A stretch of DNA of 64,000 nucleotides from Rostrohypoxylon terebratum (taxonomy: Eukaryota; Ascomycota; Sordariomycetes; Xylariales; Hypoxylaceae): contig MU385886.1 of assembly GCA_022497145.1 (NCBI GenBank), positions 1-64,000 of the forward strand, given 5' to 3'. The stretch's first letter is position 1. Every line of letters begins with the position of its first letter. Under the pieces are notes generated by a model, which was not told the DNA's origin, made no database searches, and saw nothing but the letters and a program-made list of their open reading frames with translations. The position numbers were made by a program, and so were the translations under genes. This document shows positions 51,209 through 63,800 of this stretch, piece by piece.

Positions 51209-51473
51209 TTGGAGATCTGGCTGCTGGGTCTATGCACGCTGACGGGATGAAGTGAGTACACTACATAATGTATGTATGGGCTATCTTACCAGCAGCTGCT
51301 TGCTTACCTCTTACCTACCTAGGACCTAGGTATGGGACCTAGGTATGCGTAGAACATGCGTGTAGGAGATTCGTGTCTGTTTCAAATGCTGCGAGATGTT
51401 GTAATTCGTGGGTAAATTACTCTTGTCTCCTGAGCTAGTAGCAAAAGGGTTATCAATATGCTAGAAATATGTG

Positions 51474-51543
51474 GAATGCAGAATGCAGAATGCAGAATGT
51501 ATGATGTAGGATGTATGATGTAGGATGTAGGACGTAGAATGTA
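51474..51543. repeat. Ten-copy 7-bp tandem repeat
   Basis: Exactly 70 bp made of ten heptamers: GAATGCA three times, GAATGTA, then alternating TGATGTA and GGATGTA, GGACGTA and GAATGTA. The copies drift by single substitutions with no length change. Confidence 0.85.
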
Positions 51544-51561
51544 GGTAGGTACCTAGGTCGG

Positions 51562-51594
51562 TTGTGGGTTGTGGGTTGTGGGTTGTAGGTTGTA
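51562..51594. repeat. (TTGTGGG)-type heptamer array, right arm
   Basis: TTGTGGG three times, TTGTAGG, then TTGTA. It matches the reverse complement of the array about 355 bp to the left, so the two could pair. Confidence 0.75.
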
Positions 51595-52539
51595 TTGTAC
51601 ACAAGGTCTCGCTGTGCTTGGTCTGGAATTTTTTGGAGATTTTCCCAAGTTCAAGTCAAGGTTCAAGGTTGTGTGGACGGTGTGGCCCGTCTTGTCCGTC
51701 AGTCCGTTCGGACCATTTTTATTTCTTTCAAGGTTATTTCATGTGCAATGGTAAGTATCTAGATACTTGTGAAAACCGCGCGCTTACACCGGTGTGTCAG
51801 GTACCTAGTACATTACAGTACAATACAATACATCATGACTCGTTCACCAACACATGCGTGCCTGCAGGTTTGCCAAGTTTGGATGGCGCCACACTGTGGC
51901 TAGCCGTCATGTTCTTGAGGGAAATACTTCGTACAATACATAGTAGGACCTAGAACCTAGGACCTAGGACCTACTAGGTAGGTATGTACATACACACCGA
52001 CTCCGAGACCCCTATTCCAATCCCTCAGTAATATTACCTAAATAATTCAACACCAGACGGCTGAAAGGGAATTTAAATGGCCGCAGGAATTGTACACAAT
52101 ATTTTATTCAATAAGAAAAAATAATGAACTATTTTTCAGTAGGTCTAGTTCAACATCCAGTCGAAGCATTGGATCAGACGACGATGAGATCGACGATACG
52201 ATGGCGAATATATATTTAGTAGGTAATATTCATCCAACACAAAAATGAATCGGGACATGACGAAAGCAGAAATTTAGACATCCCCAGCCTGTCTTAGAGT
52301 CATTACAAATGTGGAATTAGGTACTATGTAAGTTAACAACATGGAATTGACTGTAAAGTACCTAGGTCCTAGGTAGGCAGGTACACGTTCCCTGTAATGT
52401 GAATAACCTCAAATAAAGAGAGAGAGAGAGAGAGCAAAAGAGCAAAAGAGCAAAAGACCTTGCGCTCGAAACTCCCATCTCCAAATTCTCTTAGCCCCCC
52501 ATATTTCGAATTACTATGTATGCATTATGCATTACCGTT

Positions 52540-55318
52540 TCAAAGTGACATCTGTTGGAACAAGCTATCCTCCCTCCTCGGCTGGCTTCTCGGCTGCCGG
52601 ACATCGCCTTCCAATCCGAAGCCGTAACGCACATCTCCACCGTCCCAAACTATCCTTTCGTCGTATCCCGACTGCTCCTGTAAAACGCCGAAGCCGCTTG
52701 CGCGATGGACGATCCCGTAGCCAACCTTGAGATTTTTCAGGTCCCGTGGCAGGTCGCCCCTATCATCCTCCCCGACCCAGCCGAGCTTCTCTAGCGCCGG
52801 CCCACGCGTCGCCGCCACGATGCTCGAGAAGCGGGTGCTGCGCAGTATCCACTCGTTTTCCAGTATCGCCAGCGTGCCTAGCACGACCCCCACGATGGCT
52901 AATAAGATCGTCAGGCTGTACACGATCCACAGGTCGCGCTCGTGATAATCGTACACGTTCTCCAGCCGAGACCTCGTGCACGGATACCTCGTCGACTCGT
53001 CCCCCGCGACGACGCCCGAGCTCTCCCCTGGCTTGGCCGCCCATACCACGCTCACGAATTGCTGGTCCGAGAACATCGACAGGATCATGCTCTCGTATAA
53101 CGCCGGTATCGACTCCGATAAATTCGCCGACGGGAAGCTGTTCTGCGTCTGGTTCACCAGCGTCGTTTGGTCCGCCCGCGTGTTCTCGACCGGGTTGTTG
53201 ACTTGGTGCGAGTCGATCGTGCCATTCAGGAAGCTCCGCAGCTGCGCGCCCATCGCATGGTACGCCGCCACTCGTCTATAACGGTGGACGTCCCTGGGGT
53301 AAACATAGCCGCTCTTCGGGGTCGCGGTGGTATTGTCGTTCGTGCCATCGTTCGCATCTTCGCCTTGGATCCAGGTTGTGCTATTTAGGTAGTACCTATC
53401 AGCTATTATGTTCTAGTTACATGCACCTACTCGAGCCGAATGTGCACCGAGATCAAAACCAAACATCCAATGTGTATTGGGGTTCCGCCCCACCCATTCA
53501 CAGTCAGGGATGGAGCGTTCCGATTCGAAGATATTCACTTACTCCATAACGCGACCCAAGAGGCTGCGCTTTGTCACCTTCGTGAACTGCCGGCCTCCAA
53601 TCAAGTTGAACAAGACAGTATAATGGGCCTCGTAGTGCTCGCATCCGATAATTTTAGGGACGAACGATTCATTCCAGCCCGAAACCGACTGATTAAGGGG
53701 TGTCGCTTCGTTTGGGTTATAGATGACGGAATAGCCCACCCAAACGACCGGTTCCGTACGAAACGCTCCCAAGGTTTCCGGGAACGGGGGCTGGGTCAGC
53801 GGGACGCCACCATCCCCAGTCTCCTTCATCTGCTGAGGGGAGTAGTCGCCGCCGCCCGTATAAGCGTAGTAGCTATAGATTCCGTCGGGTATGAGGAGGC
53901 TGGTGTCGAAATTGTCCGGCGGTATCTGATTCCCGAGCGACTTGACCTCCGAACCGCGGCCACTCGCCAGTTCGGAACACTCGTACGCAGGTGCCGTAAA
54001 ATTGATCGTGTAGGAACAATTCCATCCGTAGCCGCAGATGTCGATAGCGGCGTCCGTCTTCTCGATTGGCTGTCCCATAAATGCTGCCTGAGTCGCCACC
54101 CGAATCAAAGGGCTAGAGGAGTCGGTATAATAGTCGAACCAATCCGGCGAAGAGGTGTTCGGGGTCGTGTTGTTCCATAATGACAAAGATTTTCCAACCA
54201 AACCTTGAATCCTAGTAGGGTTTCTAAAGTCCTATAAATCCGTTAATCAGTGCTCCCAATAACAGGAAGTGGCGAGTCACCTCGAGTTCGTCCCGTGTAA
54301 AGTTCAGGGTCCGGATGCTAGGACACGTCGTATTGTCCATCCGCAGAACCAACTTTACTGTCAAGGTATTGCTCGTCAATATGATCATGATTGGTGTCAG
54401 CCAAACGAATATCGCCAAGACCATGGCGATCTTGGCCCGCTGGTAGATCTCAGCGTTGAACAGTGCCGACATATCTTCTGTTGCGGCGAATAAGGAATCT
54501 AAAGCGGCCACACTGAGGAACTTGCTCCTCACCGTGATCCATATGCGCTGCTTGAAAGCGATGATGATGGCTGCTACGAGCCCAGCCTTAGCTGCGAACG
54601 AGAGAATCGTACCGTACCGAAGCATGGTGATTTGGGCATCCGCTGATTTTCCGTTCAAGGTCTTGTAGAATGCATGGTGGCTAGCCGCACACACTACGCC
54701 AAAGAGGAAGGCCAAGTACATAGACCACACCGGTCGCCAGTGCCACCATCTCCGAGCCGGAGAGATCACAGACGAGTAAGCCGGCGGTGTTCGCGGGCTC
54801 CTCCACGCACCCGTGCTAGGTGTGTTCAGGAGATGTGCGCGAGAATTTGTGCGGCTGTGCTGAAATCGGTCTCGAGGAGAGAACGTGGTGTGGGAGGATC
54901 CGGGGGGAGAGTAATAATCCATAGGAATTTCCTCAAGTTGTATAGGGGCTGGCTTGGATCTTGGGCCTTTCGACGATGAACCCGACAAACCGTGAAAGCT
55001 ATCAGTCCTGGAGTACGATTGGGGGATGCTTGATGGAAGACTAGGTGAAGTGAATGGTTGGGAATCTAGATTGCTATCACTAAGCCAATCCGCTGCTGGG
55101 ATTGAGGGTACGGTTGGGCCGGTTGCACCCATAATGGGAAGCCATTGTTGCGGTTCAGCTGAACCGGAGTTGGGGCGAGTAGAACCAGATGTGCTGTCAG
55201 TTCTGTGATGGGCGGTTGATCTTAAGGACGAGGCCGACTTCCTTGTAGATGATCGCTGGCCCTGGAACTGTCGAGGCTGGTTTATGGGATGACTAGTCTG
55301 GCCGCCAGTGTCGTCCAT
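52540..55318 (-). CDS. Fungal multi-pass membrane protein with large non-cytosolic domain (860 aa), function unknown
   Basis: Three exons: 54281-55318, 53543-54231 and 52540-53395, with introns of 49 and 147 nt and consistent phases (ELE|DFRNPT; VME|YYLNS). Residues 1-190 are Ser/Pro-rich and probably cytosolic. Transmembrane helices lie near 198-218, 233-256 and 296-316. A long region of about 400 residues with many N-x-S/T sites and spaced cysteines (CGYGWNCSY, YECSELA, GCEHY) follows and is probably outside the cytosol. A last helix (about 731-753) leads to a roughly 105-residue C-terminal tail. Relatives are common in filamentous fungi and are sometimes labelled 'formylmethionine deformylase-like', a name that the sequence does not support. 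The first intron is short at 49 nt, but without it the frame meets a stop. Confidence 0.85.
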
Positions 55319-57818
55319 GTCAATAATTGTTCCTTAGTGAGAACAGTAAAAAACATGGAGGTACAATTGAACTCTTCGTTCGAAGAGCAGAATAAGAATA
55401 GTAATTATACAGGCAGCTTTCTACCCCTCAGATAAGACAACGAGGCTTTGGAAAAGCAATTACCTGTGTACTAGGTAGGTAGGTATAATCAAAGAAACTC
55501 CTCCGAGCCGGCGTAAGCTCGGATTATGGGCTACACGAGGAACCCGAGCCTCGAACGAACAAAGAACCAAAATTGTCTACGAAGGAAGTGAATAATGCGG
55601 CAGACTAGTGAGGATGGGGAACCACTTATTATCTTATTATAGGCAAGAAGTCGATTGCTTGAAAGGAATGGAAGAGAAGGGGGGGGGGACGTTGTCCTTG
55701 ACCAACGTCTTCATCTGTGTCCCCTCTAGAGGAGTTGCACATCAGTTCACCCGGGGCGGAGAAGTCTTGTAGCCCGTCCTATAAATCGCAAGTGAAAAGC
55801 CGGAAAGGTGATATATCAGCTCCTCCTGACGGCAAGTAGGTATATAGCGCAATCCTAAGCCGTCTACGATGGAGTCCGCCTCCAGCCCCCCAATAAGATT
55901 CGATTTGCTTGATACCTTATATAGCTAAATAGGGAATATTCTAAATTCTCACGGGGGCTCCTCGCCACTGATAGCCCCGTAATCGTAGTTCGGTGAGGCT
56001 GAGGAGGAAGATAGGTTGTGCATTTCGGGGTTCGTCGATCTCGGAAAACATTTGTCGAGAGCCTTAGGACCTAGGTGCACGTATTCTACATAAGCAAACC
56101 ATCTTTTCATCACGGTTGCATCACACCCGACACACCTGGTATAGAGAAATGCAACTATAGATAGGTAGGTATTGACTCTACCTTGACGAGTGCCTACCTT
56201 GAAATACAAGGTAATAGACATTGAACAACGAGCAAGACATTATCGAAACTACCTAGGTCCTAGGTACCTAGATCCTAGGGTCCGGAAGGTAGAGATCTCC
56301 AGGTTGATATTCCTGGCTATTGCCCCCCCTTTAAAGGGACTTGTTGCTCTGTTGCAAAGGCTGTACAATACCTACCTGCTTGTTGTATTTCGATATGCTT
56401 CATTGCATCGTTGACGATCCTATCCTCTAGCTATTTAGTAGGTAGAGACCGGGTCATCCAACACCCCACCTAGACGAGAAGTGTAAGAATTGATTCATTC
56501 GCCAGACCGGTTACTTCGTGCGAGACATACGAATATACGAATATATGAATATACTATGTACTCCGGCAGGAATTATATGATACACCGGTTTCGGCTTTTC
56601 CACACTTTCACTTCATCTACAATGATCACTTCTATGAATGTGAAGAGGAGGTGGATACCTCAGGTATCTTAGTAGTCATAATGCGAGCGGACAGATCCAT
56701 CGTCATAACTACCCAGCAGGTACCTACACAATCACAGTTACTTCCTCCTGAGCTCAAGACTCCAGTTTATGAATGAATCTTCGGTTTACAGAAGCTGACC
56801 ATTTGATGGCTGACGGGGTTTGATTGTGGCGCTTTTGGTACTCTCTAATAAGTAATACACATCAGGTCCAATGTAATATTGGTTTACTAGTAAGACAGTC
56901 CGATGTAGGGTAAAAGATGAGGGACGGAATAGCCGCATATTTGATCGAGAATACTTCCCCCAACAAACCCTGCTTGTCTAACTAACAACCAGCGACCTAC
57001 ATTGGTGAATTCATTCTGGCTGGATGCTCGTGCTTTAAAGTATTGGTTCTGACCGCCTACAAACATCTTACAGCATTTATTAATGGATTCTAAGCCTTCA
57101 GCTGCAGTACGTATAACCATAGATGATCTTTGGATTTCTTTAGTTGCTATTGCCAATGCTCTACAGCTGCTGAAATCTCTCATTGATTGTGCCAAGCATG
57201 TGCATTTTCATCCCCTTAGTCCTAGGACATCTTGAGTGCACCTAGTAGGTAGCTCTCTATCAACTCTATCTTCTGAGTACTCAACTGGACGTAAGTGCTG
57301 TAGATTGAGATGTTAAATCAGAGAAAGGTAGGAGTCCGATGGGCATCGAGGCTACCTTGAATGTATAGGGAATCCTTGAGTCCACATAAGTACCTCTCTA
57401 GAGCTTAGTTCGCTTTTTGTTGGAACTAAATAGTAGTAAGGTAGGTGTACCTAGCTATATAGACGTGTTGGGCGCGAAGCTACTTCAGCTCGATCGCGAT
57501 ATGCTATGTACTTCGATCTAGTTTAATTTGCTTATGCGGGGAGTAGCAACTAGCATATTGGGAGAAAGCATCCACTGGAGGGTAGTAAGGTCGCGATTTA
57601 TTCGATCTTCTACGAAGTCCACGTCAGCACCGTCATTCAACGATCCTGCCAGCTAAAGGATGGTATGAAGACCCAGAACTCCCCATCGTTGAAGCTAGTG
57701 GCAGTACATTTATTGAACCATGAGGCTACGAGAGGGTGGGCGGGAGCCAAAAAAATGGCTGATGGTATTTAAGGCGGCAAATGCGTCGAGAAGCCTGTTG
57801 TGATAATGACTGCCGCAA
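55319..57818. other. Intergenic region, no gene supported
   Basis: Frames at 55949-56221 and 56887-57195 (minus, 90-102 codons) have no recognisable domain, although the second could be a fragment of a decayed gene. Repeated words of the CCTAGGTACC type occur near 56.25 kb. Confidence 0.5.
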
Positions 57819-58724
57819 TCATCTTTGTCGGATATTCTTGGGTTTTCGCTTTTTGAAAATAACTGTCGGAGCCTCGCCTTCTGTGCTCTCTTCTTGCTTA
57901 ACCGGAGCACTTGCGACAAATCCAATGGTTGTTGGCTTGGTGTTTGACAGCGACGAGTCTTCATCTATTTCTTTTTTGATGTCCAAAGGGAGATGCTCTT
58001 CTTTTATGTTTGGCAGATCCTCCTCCTTTTTAGGGACATCGTCTGGACCTCCTTCTGTCTTCGACGGTTTTATAAGGGTTCCGTTGAGGAGCGCATCCAG
58101 CTCGGCGTCGTTCTCGGGGGCGTGCTTCGTATCGCGACCCCATTTCCTAGGTTTCTTGAATAGACTCTTGATCGCATTCTCTTCCTCTTCTTCCTCCTCT
58201 TCAAGCTTCGGTCGCTTTCGCACACCGGTGGCGACGGCATCGACGTTGTCTGGTTTGGCATCTGGGTCGTCTGTATTGGAAGTATCTTTGATGACTCTAG
58301 TATTGGTGACTGTCCACTCGCCAGCCATAGCCATATCTCGTCTTAGTTCTGTGGGGACATCGATGCCCATCTCTGCGAGCTGCTCCCATTGCTTCTGACG
58401 CTGAGAACCGTCAGCTCGGAGTTGTGACGGAGCTGGTATTCGGCCAGTGGCTGAGGTTTTGCTAGTAGTGGCGACATTGGCCGTGGAGGTGGAGGTGGAG
58501 GTGGAGTTGACAACGCCGTTTAATCGTTCGACCTCGCGTTTGGCGCGCTCCTTCTCTCGTTGGTCCTGTTCATGGTTGCGATGTAAATCCCGTAGAAAGC
58601 GTTTCAAGGCGCCTTGGTGTTTGGCAGTGGCTTCATGGTTTTGTCGCTCAAATTTGGTGTCGCGCACGTAGATGCTGCAGTGCTTACACCAGTATTTGGG
58701 GGTCGACTTCCAGTATTCCGACAT
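57819..58724 (-). CDS. U1-type zinc-finger protein, WBP4/FBP21-like splicing factor (301 aa)
   Basis: A single exon. The protein begins MSEYWKSTPKYWCKHC, with the matrin/U1-C2H2 finger C13-x2-C16-x13-H30-x5-H36 followed by a basic helix (HQGALKRFLRDLHR). This arrangement at the extreme N-terminus is typical of fungal WBP4/FBP21-like proteins that associate with the spliceosome. The remainder is charged and probably disordered: a basic coiled segment (about 45-70), a glutamate run (EEEEEEEE near 178), several KxE-like sites, and a basic C-terminal end KKRKPKNIRQR that may be a nuclear signal. No WW domain is visible. The frame is open upstream to 58799, but the ATG at 58724 has a good context (GTCGCCATG) and fits the family start. 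Confidence 0.85.
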   Translation of the reverse strand: MSEYWKSTPKYWCKHCSIYVRDTKFERQNHEATAKHQGALKRFLRDLHRNHEQDQREKERAKREVERLNGVVNSTSTSTSTANVATTSKTSATGRIPAPSQLRADGSQRQKQWEQLAEMGIDVPTELRRDMAMAGEWTVTNTRVIKDTSNTDDPDAKPDNVDAVATGVRKRPKLEEEEEEEENAIKSLFKKPRKWGRDTKHAPENDAELDALLNGTLIKPSKTEGGPDDVPKKEEDLPNIKEEHLPLDIKKEIDEDSSLSNTKPTTIGFVASAPVKQEESTEGEAPTVIFKKRKPKNIRQR

Positions 58725-59761
58725 GGCGACCGATTGGATAGGTGAGGGCAGATGAATAGGCACAGGCGCAGGCGCAGGCAAATCCCCCCGAAAATTCAAG
58801 GCCTTATGTGGAAAGAGGAAGAATCATTCGAAGAGACGAAAAAAAAAGAAAAAAGGTGAGGTGAAGAAATTAGATGAGAGTTAGAACTTAGATGATATTC
58901 GTGTGTGTTATGTATGTATTGTATTCCAAATTTACAATAGGTCCCAGGTAGGCATCGCGGCATGGTTAGCGTGTTAGTTTGCCTACTAGGTATTTAGTGG
59001 GGTTTATAGTTTGGACAAGTTTGGGCCCCGAAGAAAGGAAGTGGAAGGGGCTGCCTGGCTGGTACTACTAGTACCTAATAGGCTAGTACGTAATACCTTG
59101 AATCCTTGATACCTACCTAATGTCGACATCGAATCCATGAATCTCGCCTTTACAACCTACTGCTTAATCTTATTTCCACGAATCTATATATATATCCATA
59201 TAGGAAGAAGATCCTCTCAATTCAAACCGGCCAGGACATCCTTTCATGGTCGTCTATGGCCATGTACGGATGTATGAATTCGACGAATCGTCTCGATATC
59301 CAGTAGCCTCGAACATCGAACATCGAACATCACTGGTCAAATCCAGCCAGAATCACTTGCCTAACATGTAGGTGGAACGGCTAGCTAGTGCTAGTTCCGT
59401 ATTCTTAGGAGCGTTGATGTATAATATGATGTGGATGGTATATGGTACGCGCGCGCGCGCGCGCCTGTACGATTGTGTGTGCGTGTGCGTGTGCGTGTGG
59501 TGTATATATGAACTGGAGTTTTTCGCATTATTTCCTAACTCCTGCTATGCTTCGTCCATTATCAAGTTATGCTTCTCATATCCATTGCGAAGCCATTTCG
59601 CGCATTAATTCCATCTCGTCGTACTAGCATTAAGTCCCTGCCCGAACCATCACTCCTTACCCTCATCCTCATCCAATTCCAATGACTTCCGTGTCCTCCC
59701 TCCTAAACCTGGCAATGGTGGATGGTGGATAGCGAATGGTGAATGGTGAATGGAGCTATAT
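58725..59761. other. Intergenic region with alternating purine-pyrimidine tract
   Basis: No gene is visible. It contains an (AT)n run near 59186 and the CG/TG alternating tract at 59447-59499. Confidence 0.6.
59447..59499. repeat. (CG)n followed by (GTGTGC)n alternating tract
   Basis: A run of CG dinucleotides (to 59464) is followed, after a short break, by GTGTGTGCGTGTGCGTGTGCGTGTGG. Alternating purine and pyrimidine of this kind can form left-handed Z-DNA under torsion. Confidence 0.85.
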
Positions 59762-60875
59762 TTACAGGTAGAAGAAGGCCACCATAGCCGTGATCACCAG
59801 AGCACCGACTGATCCCGCCGAGACGCGCGAAGATCCGCTCTGGGGCGGTGCCGAAGTCGCCGCTGGCGCAGTGGCTGTTGCCGAAGTTGAGGATGGGCTT
59901 GCCGAAGCGCTAGCGCTGGCACTGGCGCTGGCGCTGGCGCTGGATACGGCCGCGCTGCTGCTAGGTGCTGACGCCGAGCCTGATGGAGCGGGCGCAGAAG
60001 GAGCCGAAGGCACGGATGAACCTGCGGTTGGCGTTGCCGAGGGAGCTGGGGCGCTTCCGGGGGGAGTCACCTGGATTTGGCCGTCCGTGTACTCGCTGAC
60101 GGGCACATACGTGCTAGTCGCGCTAGCTGTGATCGAGGCGCAAGGCGTGCTTCCTTGCTGAACCTGGCCGTCGCCGATCTGGCATATAGGAACGGGAACT
60201 GTCGTCGTGACGACCTGCGGCTGGCCGTCCGGCAAGGCCGTCACGATGGTGGTCTGAACAACGCTGGTACCGATGACCTGACCATCCGGAATCTGCGAAG
60301 CCGGATCGTCTGATCCACACGGCACGGCAATGATCGAGACGGGTGAACATTGGGCAGCCCAGTTGCGGTCGTACAGGTTATAGAAATCACCCGATAGACA
60401 TCGGTAGAAAGTCTTGTTGCTACCTAGCGCGAGGATGTTGTTATCACAGACGGAAAATCCACTAGTGTACAGGGCACCGGCCTGCGCGGGAGCGTCGAAT
60501 TGGAATTGGTAGTTGGATGCGATGTAGCCAGTTCGGTCCTTGGCATCGGATATGGTGCCGTCCTTCAGCGTCGATACGAGAACGCCGTCGCTGCCGCACT
60601 CAGCACGCTTCTGCGACGAGGGTTAGCCATTTCAAGTACTCCGGATGTCAGTCGGAAGAGTTAGCTCCCATCCCGGAACCTCAAGCCCATACCTCTAGGT
60701 GAGAGACGCTTCGCTTCTCCGTGACTTCGGCGACGGTGATCTCGAACTTGCCGTCAAAGCTGCCAGTACAGCCCGCCGGTGCGGCGCCCGTAGGAGTCAG
60801 CTTGTCGGTGACTCCCTGAGGAGCCGCGATAGCAACGCCTAGAAAGGCGGAAATGAAAGCGAGTGTATATCGCAT
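59762..60875 (-). CDS. PIR-like, GPI-anchored cell-wall protein (343 aa)
   Basis: Two exons, 60693-60875 and 59762-60610, with an 82-nt intron in phase 0 (HLE|KRAECG). Residues 1-17 are a signal peptide (LAFISAFLGVAIA). The next 150 or so residues match the cysteine-containing domain of yeast PIR wall proteins: STLKDGTISDAKDRTGYIASN, QFQFDAPAQAGALY, LALGSNKTFYRCLSGDFYNLYD. KR pairs at about residues 54 and 63 could be Kex2 sites. Three PIR-like units follow (SQIPDGQVI, CQIGDGQVQ, SEYTDGQIQ), whose glutamine in yeast forms an ester bond to beta-1,3-glucan. Then comes a Ser/Ala/Pro-rich stretch with an SASASASA run and a hydrophobic C-terminus (SVGALVITAMVAFFYL) typical of GPI attachment. It would be both glucan-linked and GPI-derived. 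Role: wall structure. Confidence 0.88.
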
Positions 60876-63800
60876 ATTGTCGATGTAGGTTATTTTTTTT
60901 CTGCTGAGCGATCGGCACTGCACGTACGTCGACAGTGGTTTCGGAGAAAAGGTTGAATATTGTACGGACGATTTGAATAGCGAGTGACTTTTGCCTCCAA
61001 TGTCTCACTTGTCGCCTCTTGCCTCTTCACCCTACTCTTATTGCGAGACTGGTGGAATATAGTAAAGGGATGGGGGGAAGGAAAGGGGAAGGAAAGGGGA
61101 AGGGGAAAAAGATCAGAGGAGGGGGAAAGCGACCTTTCTTCCAGATTTATATGAATACCTACCTACCTACCTAGTACGTTGCCGTTCATCAAAGCTTGGA
61201 TTCCTGAGTTGTGGATGCCGAGCCTTGATTCGCTGGTCCGTGCCTTACGTGCCTTCACATACGCACCCCATCGACTAAGGTATCTACCACGCTGCATATC
61301 CGAAGTCCCATTGTCTTCGACTCACACCTGATTAGAGCCAAAACAAAAACAGCCCGCGGATGTACCTGATGTATTGTACGTACTAGACCTGCTAGACGTG
61401 CGCCAGGAGTCATCCCGGTTCACTCCTCCAACCAGGATGAGGGACGGTCTAGAGGGATCGGCTCTCGTACCCTGCTCTACACGTAATTCACGCTTGCTGC
61501 CAGCCGATCGCCTTACTGTCCATGGTGACCATGGTAGTCATGGTAGTATAATTATGACTTAATTTGGAGGTCCGGAGGCCTTCTTTGGCCCTTCTGGCCG
61601 CTGGGAATAACCGGTCACAGTTCAGATATTACTCGTTTCCAAGGGAAACTGAGCACAGTAGCAGTACTTACCTACCTAAGACCTAGGTACCTAACCTCTT
61701 TTGGCATATATTAAGGTAAGTGACATGATATATATGCCTTTGTCACACCTACCTATTCGTCCTATGTATGTATCCCTCCGATTCATAATTACCTAGTTTC
61801 TAAGACAGGACCGACACTACCTCTATGCTGTGCATTTTGCCTGAATGGGCTAGCGGTCCCAGCTGCTTGAATTTCGTGTTTTTTCTTTGACGAGAATTCT
61901 TTGCGACTTGGAGCGTTACCTAGGTCCTAGGTACATGCTGCAGAGTATTTTTGGCTGCTGAAAAGTTGATTATCATTTCCTTTGAGATGCTGGTCGTTTT
62001 TTACAGCTTCTGCTGTTTTTCCTTGTTTTGCTGGAAAAAGTGTTACTAGCTAGCTCAATGACGATCCTCGCCTTTATCTACCTAGTACTTCAGAACTAGG
62101 AGTACACGTATTTCAGACCGCCGAGGAGACCGTAGGTAAGCTATTAAGAACTATTTGATACTTGAATCAGGTAACTGAGCTGTACATGTGTGTATGCATG
62201 TGCTCCGTTATCTTTTCCACAAAGGAGCTCAGGGGATCGAAAGGATCAACACAGACCAATTCCAGAGTCAAGGGTGGGGAGTGGAGAAGCCAAAATGACA
62301 TGGGCTCGGGGGCTGTTATCTTTGCAGCTTTCCAGTCAAGTTCATACATACATAATACAAGGGATGGGGAATCGGGATATCTTAAGACTTAGGTACATAG
62401 TATGACTGACTGTGTGAATACATAGCAGGTCCCAATATATGTCACCAGGTAATAGAATCAATATCTTTTCCCAATGCGTACCTGGACCTAGGTAAGTTCA
62501 GGTCCTATTTGATAGGTTAGGTATGTTGCTAAGCGTCACTAGATACCTAGTATTATTTCCTTTTTTTTTTTTTGTCAACTTGAGGTCCATACCTATCCAT
62601 ATTTGAGACTTCAAGCGTGCTGTAGAATTGTAGAATTGAAATGTGACACCACCACAGCAGCACCACACTACTGCTATAAGCCTACGCCTCCATGGCTGCT
62701 GTATCCTCGCGCTGTGACACCTCTCAGAACTACGGGATGCCAGGTGGGGGATGCGAGCTAGAATTACCGGACGCGCGCAGCAGATGTTGCAGTAGCTTCG
62801 CGGTGTTCCCTTCTCAGGCACGGAACGCAAACCTCTGTGGTTCGTCTCCTGCTTTGACCTTAAAGCTGTTTACATGCAACCAGAGCATTGTGGCCGTCCT
62901 GGTCGTCCTACACATCATCCCAGGCGACGGCTAGATTTTCATTTTTATCTGAAACACGTATATTTTAGCAGAGTCTAGAGACGGCCCGTGGAAAGACAAA
63001 AGATAACGACCTCCCTAGTCCGTCTGCCTGTTGTCAGTGCGTATCTCCTCACTTGACATCTTCGCCTGGGATCGAAATCAAGCTTCTGTCCCCGGGTCAG
63101 CATAGGCCAGCATATGCCAGCATCCCAGGCGCCAATCAATATTTCCCGTCCGCGGCGGCAATCGAACGACGGCAACCTAGATCGGAGATGACGTTCCTTA
63201 CCTGGCGACCCACCGGCATAGACGTCGTGTATTGGTGGGGAGACAGGGGAAAGTGGGCTAAGGAGCAGGGGGGATTAGGAAGATGGGAGAACGGAGTGAC
63301 AGAAGTTGGAAGTTAAAAAATTATACTGTTTTACTTTGTCTTCTCGTTGGTATTTCTCTTGTTTCATTCCAAATCCTACCTAGGTCCTTGGTCTAGGGTC
63401 CTAGGTACTGCTACCTACTGCTACTGCTTGCTTACCAGGTCGCGCAGATCCTACAGACCAGACGATTAGCAACGGTATCGATATTAGGAATACCTATACT
63501 TAACAGTACTTAGTATCTACTAGAGTTTAGGACTCTAGGTACCTAAGGTAATGAACTGGATCCTGTCTTGCCTCCTATGTTAATGGCTTGAGATAATATC
63601 CCGGCCTCCTCCAACCGACAACCGACCTCACCGACATACCGCGAAGTGAGTTGCGCGTAAATTACCCTTTTAATAGAGGTACAGATCAAGTAAAAAACAC
63701 AGTGTTAACTATGTACTATAAGCCGAGAGGATCAGGGGGGTTCGGATCCCGCAATCCGGGGTAAAGGGGGCAGTAAGGGAGTAATGGCAGCGGAGGGGAA

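Larger units (their letters stand above)
49323..52539. other. Long intergenic region with heptamer arrays
   Basis: About 3.2 kb with no supported gene. It holds three arrays of 7-bp units (51176-51208, 51474-51543, 51562-51594), CCTAGG-type word clusters (49690-49770, 51305-51345, 51945-51985), a GGCT/AGCT repeat near 50552, and GA and AGCAAA repeats near 52416-52457. Confidence 0.6.

Noticed and set aside
52540..55318. Annotation as formylmethionine deformylase
   Set aside because: None of the metal-binding motifs of peptide deformylase (GxGLAA, EGCLS, QHExDHL) are present; the protein is a multi-pass membrane protein.
56887..57195. 102-codon minus-strand frame
   Set aside because: No similarity I can name. 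It may be a decayed gene fragment but cannot be supported from sequence alone.
58725..58799. Upstream start of the zinc-finger protein
   Set aside because: The added Pro/Ala-rich residues (PAPAPVP) look like translated leader; the family starts directly at MSEYWKS.
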